Shown piece after piece: positions 1 to 10,273 of a DNA stretch of 64,000 nt (position 1 is the first letter of the stretch; every line of letters begins with the position of its first letter). A program made the translations under genes and the position numbers. The notes below the pieces were generated by a model that worked only from the letters and a program-made list of their open reading frames with translations, was not told where the DNA came from and made no database searches. Source of the DNA: Micromonospora sp. PLK6-60 (lineage in GTDB: Bacteria > Actinomycetota > Actinomycetes > Mycobacteriales > Micromonosporaceae); the NCBI RefSeq assembly GCF_019890675.1, contig NZ_JAIOAA010000015.1, forward strand, positions 81,628-145,627, in the 5' to 3' direction.

Positions 1-119
1 CCGCCCACGGCGAGGTGCACGACCGGCCGGCGGTCCGGGAGCTGGTCGCGGTCGTGGCGCGTACCGGCGCGGCCACGGCCGCCCTGGATCGGCTCGCCGC
101 CACCCTGCACGTCACCTGA
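1..119 (+). CDS. C-terminal end of an unidentified protein (partial)
   Basis: An open frame enters from the left edge and closes at the TGA at 117-119, giving about 38 residues (third reading frame) ending in LAATLHVT. The composition is Ala/Val/Arg-rich and looks like a helical C-terminus of a normal actinobacterial protein. No family can be assigned from so little sequence. It converges on the Uma2-like gene, whose stop is 18 bases away. Coding is plausible but based only on frame openness and composition. Confidence 0.5.
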   Translation, partial: AHGEVHDRPAVRELVAVVARTGAATAALDRLAATLHVT

Positions 120-137
120 AACTGGTGGAAGGGTGCG

Positions 138-692
138 TCAGCCGAGGTCGTGCTCGGCCGGGCTGGTGTTCAGCACCCAGGCCAGCGGCATGGTGGCCCG
201 CACCGCATACTGCTCGCCGTCCAACTGGTGCATCGTCACGGTCTGCGCCGCGTCCTGCTCCACGACCCAGTATCGCGGGATGCCGGCCGCCGCGTATTCG
301 GCCCGCTTGGTGACCGTGTCGATGCCCTCGGAGCCGGGCGAGACGATCTCGGCCACGAGGAGCACGTCGCCGGTCGGCAACCACACGCCGTCGGCCTGCG
401 CCTTGCTCCACACCACCAGGTCGGGGATGCGACCGCCGACCCCGCCGCGGCGACCCGGGATGCGCAGCCCGACCGCCTGGGCGAGGTGATCCGCCGGAAT
501 GCCGCCCTGGGCCAGCCACACCATCAGCCGGGTCGCGACGATCGCATGGGCGTATCCCGGCGGCGGCATGATCGAGAGAACTCCCTCGGGACTGATCTCG
601 TACCGATGGTGCTCGTCCGCGGCCATCATCGCGGTCAGGTCGTCGAGCGTGACGATCGGCGGCATCGACCTGCCCACCGCCTCCGAGCTCAT
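138..692 (-). CDS. Uma2 family (DUF820-like) putative endonuclease
   Basis: A 184-residue protein with the layout of the Uma2/DUF820 family, which has a PD-(D/E)XK-like restriction-endonuclease fold. The N-terminal part contains DDLTAMM and a RYEISPEGVLSIMPP stretch. The conserved core follows: RIPDLVVW, then LLVAEIVSPGSEG and KRAEYAAAGIPRYWVVE. Asp of PDLVV, Glu of VAEIVSP and Lys of TKRAEY are the usual active-site candidates. The biological role of the family is poorly defined; many copies occur in actinobacteria and cyanobacteria. It is a single gene, divergent from nothing and not obviously in an operon. Confidence 0.85.
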   Translation of the reverse strand: MSSEAVGRSMPPIVTLDDLTAMMAADEHHRYEISPEGVLSIMPPPGYAHAIVATRLMVWLAQGGIPADHLAQAVGLRIPGRRGGVGGRIPDLVVWSKAQADGVWLPTGDVLLVAEIVSPGSEGIDTVTKRAEYAAAGIPRYWVVEQDAAQTVTMHQLDGEQYAVRATMPLAWVLNTSPAEHDLG

Positions 693-735
693 GCCGGCAT
701 CCTACCGGCCGGACACCGTCCCACCCGGCAGCTGC

Positions 736-1944
736 TCACCGCGCCGCGCCCACCGACCGGTACACCTCCAGCGTCCGGGCCGCGACCGCGTCCCAGGAGA
801 AGTGCTCGACCGCCCGCCGCCGCCCGGCGAGCCCGAACTCCTCGGCCCGCTTCGGGTCGGCCAGCAACTCGTTGAGCCGGGCCGCGAGGTCCGCCTCGAA
901 CCGCGCCGGGTCCAGCGGAGTGCCGGAGCCGTCGCCGGCCTGCTCGATGGGGACCAGCTGGCCGGTGTCGCCGTCGGCGACCACCTCGGGGATGCCGCCG
1001 GTGGCGGTGGCCACCACGGCCGTCTCGCAGGCCATCGCCTCCAGGTTGACGATGCCCATCGGCTCGTAGACGGACGGGCAGACGAAGATCGTGGCGTGGG
1101 TGAGCACCTGGATCACCTCGTGCTTGGGCAGCATCGCCGCCACCCAGATCACCCCCGAACGGGTGGCCCGCAGCTCGGCGACCAGCTCCTCCACCTCGGC
1201 GGCGAGCTCCGGGGTGTCGGGGGCGCCGGCGAGCAGCACCAGCTGGGTGTCGGCGGGCAGTTCCCGGGCCGCCCGCAGCAGATACGGCAGGCCCTTCTGC
1301 CGGGTGATCCGTCCGACGTACACCACGCTGGGGCGGGCCGGGTCGATGCCGAGCCGGTCGACGACGTCGGTGCCGTGGTCCGGGGCGTACTGGGTGGTGT
1401 CGATGCCGTTGTAGACCACCCGGACCCGGTCCGGGTTCACCGCCGGGTAGGCGGTGAGCACGTCCCGCCGCATCCCCTCGCTGACCGCGATCACCGCGTC
1501 GGCGGCCTCCACCGCGGTCCGCTCGGCCCAGGAGGAGAGCGCGTACCCGCCGCCGAGCTGCTCGGCCTTCCACGGCCGCAGCGGCTCCAGGCTGTGCGCG
1601 GTCAGCACGTGCGGCACCCCGTACAGCAGCTTCGCGGTGTGCCCGGCCAGGTTGGCGTACCAGGTGTGGCTGTGCACCACGTCGGTGCCGGCGCAACCGG
1701 CCGCCATCTCCAGGTCGACGCCCATCGTGCGCAGCGCGGCGTTCGCACCGGCCAGGCCGGCCGGCTCGGCGTACGCGGTGACGCCCGGCTCGGTGCGGGG
1801 CGCGCCGAAGCAGTGCACCCGTACGTCGGCGAGCCGGCGCAGCTCCCGGGCCAGGTACTCGACGTGCACCCCGGCGCCGCCGTACACCTCCGGCGGGTAC
1901 TCCCGGGTGAGCAGGTCGACGCGCAGCCCACGCGAATCCGTCAT
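736..1944 (-). CDS. glgM: GT4 glycogen synthase / alpha-maltose-1-phosphate synthase (GlgM, formerly GlgA)
   Basis: A 402-residue GT-B glycosyltransferase. Visible features are the N-terminal acceptor loop YGGAGVHV (21-28), HSHTW (91-95), the donor-domain entry GRITRQKG (211-218) and the E-x7-E motif in YEPMGIVNLEAM (E294, E302). Length and the divergent glgC neighbour match mycobacterial Rv1212c/Rv1213. There the enzyme makes maltose-1-phosphate from ADP-glucose and glucose-1-phosphate for the GlgE alpha-glucan pathway, rather than only elongating glycogen. The open frame extends far upstream, but the ATG at 1944 (MTDSRGLRVDLL) is where homology begins. Whether it acts as GlgM or classical GlgA cannot be settled from sequence alone. 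Confidence 0.9.
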   Translation of the reverse strand: MTDSRGLRVDLLTREYPPEVYGGAGVHVEYLARELRRLADVRVHCFGAPRTEPGVTAYAEPAGLAGANAALRTMGVDLEMAAGCAGTDVVHSHTWYANLAGHTAKLLYGVPHVLTAHSLEPLRPWKAEQLGGGYALSSWAERTAVEAADAVIAVSEGMRRDVLTAYPAVNPDRVRVVYNGIDTTQYAPDHGTDVVDRLGIDPARPSVVYVGRITRQKGLPYLLRAARELPADTQLVLLAGAPDTPELAAEVEELVAELRATRSGVIWVAAMLPKHEVIQVLTHATIFVCPSVYEPMGIVNLEAMACETAVVATATGGIPEVVADGDTGQLVPIEQAGDGSGTPLDPARFEADLAARLNELLADPKRAEEFGLAGRRRAVEHFSWDAVAARTLEVYRSVGAAR

Positions 1945-2022
1945 GCCCGGCACCCTAACGCGGAATCCCGTTCCGCACCCGGCGCGGATCTGTGCGGCGT
2001 ACGAGTGGTGAAGTCGGGGCGG

Positions 2023-2041
2023 GATGGTTAGCGTCGGTACA
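2023..2041 (+). promoter_or_regulatory. Candidate leaderless promoter of glgC
   Basis: A -10-like TAGCGT lies at 2029-2034 and is followed by exactly six bases before the glgC ATG, with no Shine-Dalgarno sequence. TAnnnT spaced 6-7 bases from the start codon is the usual pattern for leaderless transcripts in actinobacteria. The -35 position (GTGGTG, 2005-2010, 18-base spacer) is only a partial match. Confidence 0.5.
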
Positions 2042-3273
2042 TGGCAGCAAAGGTGCTCGCGATCGTGTTGGCCGGCGGCGAGGGCAAGCGACTCATGCCG
2101 CTGACGACGGACCGGGCCAAGCCCGCCGTCCCGTTCGGCGGGATGTACCGGATGGTCGACTTCGTGCTCTCGAACCTGGCCAACGCCGGCTTCCTCAAGA
2201 TCGTCGTGTTGACCCAGTACAAGTCGCACTCGCTGGACCGGCACATCACCAAGACCTGGCGGATGTCGACCCTGCTCGGCAACTACGTCACGCCGGTGCC
2301 CGCCCAGCAGCGCCGCGGCCCGTGGTGGTTCGCCGGCTCGGCCGACGCGATCTACCAGAGCTTCAACCTGATCAACGACGAGCAGCCGGACTACGTGATC
2401 GTCTTCGGCGCCGACCACATCTACCGGATGGACCCGCGGCAGATGGTGGAGGACCACATCGCCTCCGGCGCCGGGGTCACCGTGGCCGGCATCCGCCAGC
2501 CGCTGTCCTCGGCCGACCAGTTCGGCGTCATCGAGGTCGGCGAGGACGGCCGGCGGATCCGCGCCTTCCGGGAGAAGCCGACCGACGCGGTCGGCCTGCC
2601 CGACGCGCCGGACCAGGTGTACGCCTCGATGGGCAACTACGTCTTCACCACCCGGGCGCTCTGCGAGGCCGTCGAGCGCGACGCGGAGGACCGGAGCAGC
2701 AAGCACGACATGGGCGGCAGCATCATCCCGATGCTGGTCGAGCGGGGCGAGGCAAACGTCTACGACTTCAAGGACAACGAGGTGCCCGGCAGCACCGACC
2801 GGGACCGCGGCTACTGGCGGGACGTGGGGACGCTCGACTCGTTCTACGACGCCCACATGGACCTGATCAACGTGCACCCGGTGTTCAACCTCTACAACTT
2901 CGAGTGGCCGATCTACACCGAGCAGCCGCCGTACCCGCCGGCGAAGTTCGTCCACCAGTGGGGCGAGCGGGTCGGCCGGGCGGTCGCCTCGATGGTCTCG
3001 CCCGGCGCGGTGATCTCCGGATCGCTGGTGGAGAACTCGGTGGTCTCGCCCAAGGTCAAGGTCCACTCCTGGGCGCACGTGGACGGCGCGGTGCTGATGG
3101 AGGGCGTCGAGATCGGCCGGCACGCGGTGGTCCGCCGGGCCATCCTGGACAAGAACGTCTTCGTCCCGGAGGGCGCCGAGATCGGCGTGGACCTGGAGAA
3201 GGACCGGCAGCGGTACACCGTCTCCGACAACGGCATCGTGGTGATCGGCAAGGGCCAGCGCGTCGAGCCGTGA
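2041..3273 (+). CDS. glgC: Glucose-1-phosphate adenylyltransferase (ADP-glucose pyrophosphorylase)
   Basis: Makes ADP-glucose from ATP and glucose-1-phosphate in the cytoplasm, the committed step of bacterial alpha-glucan synthesis. The 410-residue protein has the nucleotidyltransferase signature AGGEGKRLMPLT (11-22) followed by RAKPAVPFGG, then FGADHIYRMD and the FREKPTD sugar-phosphate loop, and a C-terminal left-handed beta-helix region. It is divergent from glgM with about 96 bases between starts and is followed by pgm on the same strand, which supplies its substrate. Length is normal for the family. Confidence 0.97.
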   Translation: MAAKVLAIVLAGGEGKRLMPLTTDRAKPAVPFGGMYRMVDFVLSNLANAGFLKIVVLTQYKSHSLDRHITKTWRMSTLLGNYVTPVPAQQRRGPWWFAGSADAIYQSFNLINDEQPDYVIVFGADHIYRMDPRQMVEDHIASGAGVTVAGIRQPLSSADQFGVIEVGEDGRRIRAFREKPTDAVGLPDAPDQVYASMGNYVFTTRALCEAVERDAEDRSSKHDMGGSIIPMLVERGEANVYDFKDNEVPGSTDRDRGYWRDVGTLDSFYDAHMDLINVHPVFNLYNFEWPIYTEQPPYPPAKFVHQWGERVGRAVASMVSPGAVISGSLVENSVVSPKVKVHSWAHVDGAVLMEGVEIGRHAVVRRAILDKNVFVPEGAEIGVDLEKDRQRYTVSDNGIVVIGKGQRVEP

Positions 3274-3339
3274 GGCACGTGTGACCTCGGCCCCGGCCGG
3301 GAAAGAACCACCGTCCCACCGTCCCTGGAGGTAGCAGCA

Positions 3340-4983
<1,644 letters not shown>

Positions 4984-4995
4984 CCGGACGGACGG

Positions 4996-5919
4996 TCAAC
5001 AGGGCGGGTCCAGCTCCCGCTGGGTGTACGGCTGTCGCAGCTCCTCCGGGAGCAGCTCCCGCAGCTGGTCGGGCAGGAACGGCAGGTCGAGCAGGCTCAG
5101 CTTGAGCTGGTTGCGTTCCTGGTAGCGCACCGGGTCGAAGCGGACCACCTGCCCGGCGTCCGGCCGGTAGCGGATGTCCACCGTCCCCTCGGTCGCCGCG
5201 TCGTTGATGACGACGCCGTCCATCTCCACCGCGACCGACGCCGAGTGCGGCCGCAACTCCAGCCGGATGGTCTCCTCGGGGGAGAGGACCAGCGGCCGGG
5301 AGATGCCGGACATCGGCGCCGACGGGGTCACCACCACCGCGTGGGTGGCGGGGGAGACCAGCGGCCCGCCGGCGGCGTAGCTGTACGCGGTTGAGCCGGT
5401 GGGCGTGCTGATCACCAGGGCGTCGCAGCGGTAGTAGCCGTACCGCTGGCCGTCCACGGCCAGGGTGGCGGTGACGAAGCCCGACCCGGGCTGGCGGATC
5501 AGCGCGATGTCGTTGAAGGCGACCACGTCGTCGCCGCACACGTCGCAGGCCAGGCAGGCGTGCGACTCCACGGTGAAGTCCTTGGCCAGCAGCCGGCTCA
5601 GCGCCTCCGGCAGCTCCGGCGGCGCGACCTCGACGAGAAAGCCGAGCCGGCCCAGGTGCACGCCGAGCACCGGCTTGGGATCGCGTACGGCCGAGCGGAG
5701 CGCGCCGAGCATGGTGCCGTCCCCGCCGATGCTGATCAGGGCGTCCGCGCGGGTGGCCAGCTCCGCCTCGGGCACCGGCTCGACGGTCGCCGGCACCCGG
5801 TGCCGGTCCTCGGCGCGCACCAGCAGCGACTTGCGGTTCCTCGTCGCCCACCGCTCGATGATCCCGACCACCTCGGTGACGTCCCGGGTGGGGTGCAGCA
5901 CCAGACCCAGCCCCGCCAT
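4996..5919 (-). CDS. nadK: NAD kinase
   Basis: Phosphorylates NAD(+) (and possibly NADH) to NADP(H) using ATP or polyphosphate. The 307-residue protein has the diagnostic GGDGTML loop (65-71), FNDIAL (135-140, the N-E/D catalytic motif) and TPTGSTAYSYAAGGPL, which binds the substrate. A short cysteine cluster (C122, C125, C128) sits just before the FND motif. The gene is usually next to recN and tlyA in actinobacteria; that context is absent here, so this may be a second NAD kinase. Confidence 0.93.
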   Translation of the reverse strand: MAGLGLVLHPTRDVTEVVGIIERWATRNRKSLLVRAEDRHRVPATVEPVPEAELATRADALISIGGDGTMLGALRSAVRDPKPVLGVHLGRLGFLVEVAPPELPEALSRLLAKDFTVESHACLACDVCGDDVVAFNDIALIRQPGSGFVTATLAVDGQRYGYYRCDALVISTPTGSTAYSYAAGGPLVSPATHAVVVTPSAPMSGISRPLVLSPEETIRLELRPHSASVAVEMDGVVINDAATEGTVDIRYRPDAGQVVRFDPVRYQERNQLKLSLLDLPFLPDQLRELLPEELRQPYTQRELDPPC

Positions 5920-5964
5920 CCGTACAGCTCACCACATCCGGGTCGGACCCGCCTCCGGTAACCG

Positions 5965-6004
5965 GAAGGTGCGCCGGCGGTGGGGTCACCGCCGGCGCAC
6001 CTTC
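5965..6004 (-). terminator. Strong hairpin downstream of the carboxypeptidase gene
   Basis: A perfect 17-18 bp stem (arms 5966-5982 and 5987-6003, reading AAGGTGCGCCGGCGGTG and its complement) with a 4-base loop begins 18 bases after the carboxypeptidase stop on its strand. There is no long U tract, as is usual for high-GC actinobacterial terminators. It also separates this gene from nadK, which is read in the same direction. Confidence 0.75.
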
Positions 6005-6021
6005 GGTCGTGCTGTCGTCGC

Positions 6022-9000
6022 CTAGCGGCGCTTGTGCAGGTGCTTCAGCGACTTGGCGACCAGGTCGTCCCGGGCCGCCGGGGCCAGCCCCTCCAGCCCG
6101 AAGCCGAGGTAGACGGTGTCCGCGGTGACCACCGCCGCCCCCTCCTCGAACGCCTGCTGGCTGCGGGTCCAGTTGTTCGGCGCGGTGGCCGAGCCGGCCG
6201 GCGCCGCCGCGACGGTCCAGCCGCCCAGGTCCGCCTCGAACGAGGTCTCCGAGACGACCGCCCCGTCGGCGATCACCCGCGCGTCGTCCAGGAAGACGCC
6301 CAGGCCCTGGGTGCCCCAGTCGGAGACGTACGAGATGGCCACCTCGACCTGCTTGCCGGCGTACGCCGACAGGTCGATCTTGAATTCCTGCCAGCCGCCG
6401 GAGGAGCCGGTGGCCGCGTTCCAGCTGCCCGTGCTGCCCGTCGGGGAGCAGTCCGCGCCCTGGTAGTGGGCCAGGAACGGGTGCAGCTGCGCCACCCAGC
6501 CCGACTGGCAGCTCTCGCCGGTGCCGGTGTCGGTGTGCCCGTTGGCGTCCGGCAGCGTGGTCCAGTTGTCGCTGCCCACCTCGTGCGCCTCGACGATCAT
6601 GTAGTCCCAGTCCGACTCGATGTCGTACGAGGTGAAGAAGCGCAGCTCACCGCTGCTCGCCCCGGTCAGGTCCACGGTCCGGGCCAGCCGCTTGTAGGAC
6701 TGGTCCGACCGGTCGCTGTACAGGTACCACGCGCCGGTGCGCGGGTCGAACGGCGCGCCGCCCGGCCGCACCCAGTCCACCGTCGCCGAGCTGGCGAACT
6801 GCGGGAACTTGTCCGGCTTCAGGAAGCTGGACGTGGTGAGGAAGGACGCCGTGTGGTCCTGGTTGCCGGCCGAGCCGGGCGCGTTGAGGTCGCCGGCGAA
6901 GCCGTTGAAGGCGCCCGCCGAGCCGCGCACCGGGTACGGGTCGCCGTCGGCCGAGGTGCCACCGTCGCTGACGTAGTTGTACGCGCCCAGGTAGTACTGC
7001 TGGAAGTCGTTCAGCAGCGGCAGGCAGGCCACGTCGTTCGGGTTGGTGCACTCCGGCGGGGCGCCGGGCCGGTAGGCGTACGACCCGTTGGCGGCCTGTG
7101 CGAACAGCGCGTACTTGCCGCTGACCAGGACCTTGCCGCCCTCGTTGAGGTAGTCCCGGACGGCCAGCTCGGTGGTCAGCGCCGCCTCCGCCGCCGTGCC
7201 GGCGACCTGGCCGGGGGAGCGGAGGATGATGTCGTCGCCGGTCTCCCAGATCACCGTCTGGTAGTGCGACAGCACGCCCAGCGGGTGCGGGGCGGTGCGT
7301 CCCATGGCGTCGAAGTCGTACACGTTCGCCTTGTGTCCGGCCTTGCGCACGGAGTCCGCGATCTGGCCGGCGTACTTGGCGGTGGGGCTGTTCTGGGCCG
7401 GGCTCAGGCCGGTGGTGTCCTCCATCGCCAGCACCAGCACGTCGCCGCCGATGTCCTGGTGGACCCGGTAGGTGAAGTGGCTGCTGGCGGTCGGGCCCTT
7501 GCCGGGCTTGACCCCGGTGAACCAGACCTCGACCCGGTCGCCGGGCTTCGTGCCGGTGACCGTGCCGCGCAGTTCGGCGTAGTAGTCGTTGTTGTCGTCG
7601 CCGTAGCGCTCACCGCCGCGCCACTCGTGGACCTTCACCGTCTTCGGCCGCCCGCCGTTGACCACGTAGTGCATCCGGACGTCCTTCAACGCCCGCCGGG
7701 CGATCGTGGCGACCTCCTGGGTCCGCCCGTACGAGGTGTCGAACGCGTCCACCACGAAGTCCGGGGTGCTGCGGCCGACCACCGACACCGGGTCGTCCGG
7801 GTCGGCCGCCGACTTGGCCACGGCGAGGGCGAACGGGAGGTTCTTGGCCACCTCGGCCGAGATCAGCTTCTCGTCGTCCGGGAAGATGAAGCCGCTGACG
7901 CAGTCCGCCGGGTCCCACTGGTCGTTCGGGTCGGACGCCGACGCGCTCTGGCAGGTGGACATCTCCGGGGTGAAGGCGAGCGTCTTGTAACGCGCCTGCG
8001 CGTAGCCGTCGGTCTCGCCGTTGGTGGTGTACAGCTCGGCGGAGATGTCCGGGTCGTAGCCGGGAATCGCCGAGTGGGCGTCGTCGCCGGCCATCGTCTC
8101 GTAGATGACGTCGTCCGGGGTCGGGGTGCTCACCTGCCAGCCCACGCCGTAGAGCAGCAGCTCCGCGGCGGAGTGATAGTTGATCATGAACTTGAAGCCG
8201 ACCCGCTTGAACAGGCGGTCCAGCGCCTTGGTCTCCGGCTCCGAGTTCGGCGCGGTGCCCCGGTAGGTCTCGCTGGTGATGTCCGGCGAGGACCCCTCGT
8301 CGTCGTAGCCCCACTTGTAGCCGAAGTTGCGGTTCAGGTCGACGCCGTCGGCGCTGGTGAGCTGCCCGTCGCCGTCGTTGTCCCGCAGGTTCTTGCGCCA
8401 CAGCCGGTTGCCCGGGGTGAAGGTGTAGTCGTAGCCGTCGGGGTTCGCCACCGGCAGGAACCACAGCTCCCGGCTGTCCACCAGGGAGGTGATCTCCTTG
8501 TTCTTGCCGTAGTTGTCCAGGTAGTGGTGCAGCAGCCGGCGGGTCATCTCCGGCGTGATCCACTCCCGGGCGTGCTGGTTGCTGGCGTACAGCACCGCCG
8601 GGCGGGTGCCGTCCGGCACCGAGCGGGCGTTCTTGGTCACCTTGACCGCGAGGATCGGCTTGCCCTGCACGGTGGTGCCGATGGTCTCCAGCTTGGCCAG
8701 CTTCGGGAACCGGGCCACCGTCGCGGTCAGCTCGTCCCGGATGCCGCCCGGCTCGCTGTACGACCGGAACGCCTTCCAGCCCGCGGCGGACTGCTCGCGC
8801 AGCACCTGGGAGGCGTCCTTGCCGCGGATCTTCTTGACCCGCAACGGGACGCCCGCCCCGGTCAGCCGCTTCGCCTCCCGCCGGCTGAGCACCGTCTCGA
8901 CCTGGGTGCCCGCCGCGCCGGTCTGCACCGTGTCGTGCCCCAGGTCGACCCCGGCCGCGCGCAGCTTCTCCAGCTGCTCCGCGTTGACCGTGCCGACGTA

Positions 9001-9120
9001 CACCTCCAAGCTGTCGCGGCCGACCGGATCGGACGGTGGTCGCGCGCTGGCCGGAGCGGTCAGCGCCAGCGCGCCGACCAGAGTGAACACGCCGGCGATC
9101 GCCAGCCGTCTGCGCCTCAT
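6022..9120 (-). CDS. Secreted M14 zinc carboxypeptidase with C-terminal beta-rich domain
   Basis: A 1032-residue extracellular metallopeptidase predicted to remove C-terminal residues from peptides. Residues 1-27 form a signal peptide (MRRRRL, hydrophobic core, ASA-R). The propeptide is followed by the M14 domain with zinc ligands in NQHAREW (H183, E186) and NYHS (H316), and the catalytic Glu in AFTPEM (E386). After about residue 600 there is a large region resembling the immune inhibitor A-type C-terminal domain, with SGELRFFTSYDIESDWDYM. The ATG at 9120 starts the signal peptide and has AGGGGG four to five bases upstream; the frame stays open further but without a secretion signal. It is transcribed alone. 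Confidence 0.92.
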   Translation of the reverse strand: MRRRRLAIAGVFTLVGALALTAPASARPPSDPVGRDSLEVYVGTVNAEQLEKLRAAGVDLGHDTVQTGAAGTQVETVLSRREAKRLTGAGVPLRVKKIRGKDASQVLREQSAAGWKAFRSYSEPGGIRDELTATVARFPKLAKLETIGTTVQGKPILAVKVTKNARSVPDGTRPAVLYASNQHAREWITPEMTRRLLHHYLDNYGKNKEITSLVDSRELWFLPVANPDGYDYTFTPGNRLWRKNLRDNDGDGQLTSADGVDLNRNFGYKWGYDDEGSSPDITSETYRGTAPNSEPETKALDRLFKRVGFKFMINYHSAAELLLYGVGWQVSTPTPDDVIYETMAGDDAHSAIPGYDPDISAELYTTNGETDGYAQARYKTLAFTPEMSTCQSASASDPNDQWDPADCVSGFIFPDDEKLISAEVAKNLPFALAVAKSAADPDDPVSVVGRSTPDFVVDAFDTSYGRTQEVATIARRALKDVRMHYVVNGGRPKTVKVHEWRGGERYGDDNNDYYAELRGTVTGTKPGDRVEVWFTGVKPGKGPTASSHFTYRVHQDIGGDVLVLAMEDTTGLSPAQNSPTAKYAGQIADSVRKAGHKANVYDFDAMGRTAPHPLGVLSHYQTVIWETGDDIILRSPGQVAGTAAEAALTTELAVRDYLNEGGKVLVSGKYALFAQAANGSYAYRPGAPPECTNPNDVACLPLLNDFQQYYLGAYNYVSDGGTSADGDPYPVRGSAGAFNGFAGDLNAPGSAGNQDHTASFLTTSSFLKPDKFPQFASSATVDWVRPGGAPFDPRTGAWYLYSDRSDQSYKRLARTVDLTGASSGELRFFTSYDIESDWDYMIVEAHEVGSDNWTTLPDANGHTDTGTGESCQSGWVAQLHPFLAHYQGADCSPTGSTGSWNAATGSSGGWQEFKIDLSAYAGKQVEVAISYVSDWGTQGLGVFLDDARVIADGAVVSETSFEADLGGWTVAAAPAGSATAPNNWTRSQQAFEEGAAVVTADTVYLGFGLEGLAPAARDDLVAKSLKHLHKRR

Positions 9121-9180
9121 CGCGCCCCCTTCATGAAGGACCTGTGGCTCGGAGCCTTCCTGTGACACCGAATGCATGTC

Positions 9181-9199
9181 AATGACTCGATAAGTCATT
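9181..9199. promoter_or_regulatory. Dyad AATGACT-N5-AGTCATT, candidate operator
   Basis: A perfect 7-base inverted repeat with a 5-base CGATA spacer, unusually A/T-rich for this DNA. It lies 61 bases upstream of the carboxypeptidase start and 150 bases upstream of the methyltransferase start. Shape and size suit a dimeric repressor site; the factor is unknown. The rest of the 229-base intergenic stretch shows nothing else recognisable. Confidence 0.4.
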
Positions 9200-9349
9200 T
9201 CCGTGGCGACGGGCAAGGTGTCCCGTGGCTTATCCGGCAAATGGTCCGGCGGCGGTTTCTTTGTGCCGGATGTGCTCGTTGAGGACTTCGTACCGCGGGA
9301 CGTCGGCAACCGGCCGACCCGCTCCTGGCCAGATGATCGGAAGGTCGTC

Positions 9350-10135
9350 ATGAGCAGTAGAGGCTGGCGCTCGGGGATCGCCAGGATCACGCCTCCCGTC
9401 GTTCGGGAGTGGCGGCGATCCGTCGTCGTCGCCCGCACCCGTCGCCGCAACGCCGCGAGGTCGACCACCGACGTGTTCTCCGAGATCTACGCTCGCGGGA
9501 CCTGGGGGCGCGCCGACGCGTACGACTCCGGTACCGGGTCGTGGGGGGTGGTGGCGCAGCGCTACGCCGAACACGTCCGCAAGCTCGTCGCCGACCTCGG
9601 CGCGCGGTCCGTGGTCGACGTCGGCTGTGGCGACTTCCGGGTGGCCGAGCAGTTCGTCGACTGTGTCGAGTCGTACCACGGCGTGGACGTGGTGCCGGCG
9701 GTGATCCAACGCAACAGCGAACGGTACGGGAGCAGCCGGATCCACTTCTCCGTGGCCGACGCCGCCGTCGATCCGCTTCCGACCGCCGACATCTGCCTGA
9801 TCCGCCAGGTGCTCCAGCACCTCTCGAACGGGCAGATCGCGGCGATCCTCGACCGGTGCCGGCAGTTCTCCGCCGTGGTGGTGACCGAGCACTGGCCCGC
9901 ACCCCAGGTCATGACCGTGCCCAATCGCGACAAGCCGCACGGCCCGGACGTCCGGCTCGACTCGGGCTCCTGGGTGGACATCGCCGCGGCTCCATTTCAT
10001 TGTTCGCCGGTGCACGAGACGCTCCGACTGTCCGGGGAGCCGGCGCTGTACCACCCCGGCGAGACGATCCGGACGTTCGTCTGGCGGCCGGAGACCTCGA
10101 CGGGCCGGCGCGCGGATTCCCTCTTCCGCACGTGA
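9350..10135 (+). CDS. Class I SAM-dependent methyltransferase
   Basis: A 261-residue protein with the SAM-binding motif I SVVDVGCGDFRVAEQF near residues 88-103, the acidic end of beta-2 in YHGVDVVP, and DICLIRQVLQHLSNGQI as motifs II/III. A basic N-terminal tail (RTRRRNAARS) precedes the fold. The start ATG at 9350 is chosen because GGAAGG lies five bases upstream; the frame is open further to 9203 but that extension looks random. It is the first gene of the polysaccharide locus, so O-methylation of a sugar is a reasonable guess, but the substrate is not visible in the sequence. Confidence 0.85.
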   Translation: MSSRGWRSGIARITPPVVREWRRSVVVARTRRRNAARSTTDVFSEIYARGTWGRADAYDSGTGSWGVVAQRYAEHVRKLVADLGARSVVDVGCGDFRVAEQFVDCVESYHGVDVVPAVIQRNSERYGSSRIHFSVADAAVDPLPTADICLIRQVLQHLSNGQIAAILDRCRQFSAVVVTEHWPAPQVMTVPNRDKPHGPDVRLDSGSWVDIAAAPFHCSPVHETLRLSGEPALYHPGETIRTFVWRPETSTGRRADSLFRT

Positions 10136-10156
10136 CCGATCGAGGGTGGGCGTGAA

Positions 10157-10186
10157 TTGCCCTGATAAATACTTTCACCCGATATT
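10157..10186 (+). promoter_or_regulatory. Possible promoter of the bi-domain dehydrogenase gene
   Basis: TTGCCC at 10157-10162, an 18-base A/T-rich spacer and GATATT at 10181-10186 resemble a sigma-70-type promoter about 90 bases ahead of the GTG start. The -10 is imperfect. The local A/T richness stands out against the flanking coding sequence. Confidence 0.35.
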
Positions 10187-10273
10187 TTGCGGTCAGGCGT
10201 GTCGTAGTCGCTCGCGGCGGACCGCCGTACGACCGCTGATGCGATGTTCTCTCGACAAAGGCAGGCAGGCCGA

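Noticed and set aside
6000..9165. Plus-strand frame of about 1060 codons opposite the carboxypeptidase
   Set aside because: Composition is Val/Arg/Gly-rich without domains; the minus strand has a signal peptide and full M14 active site.
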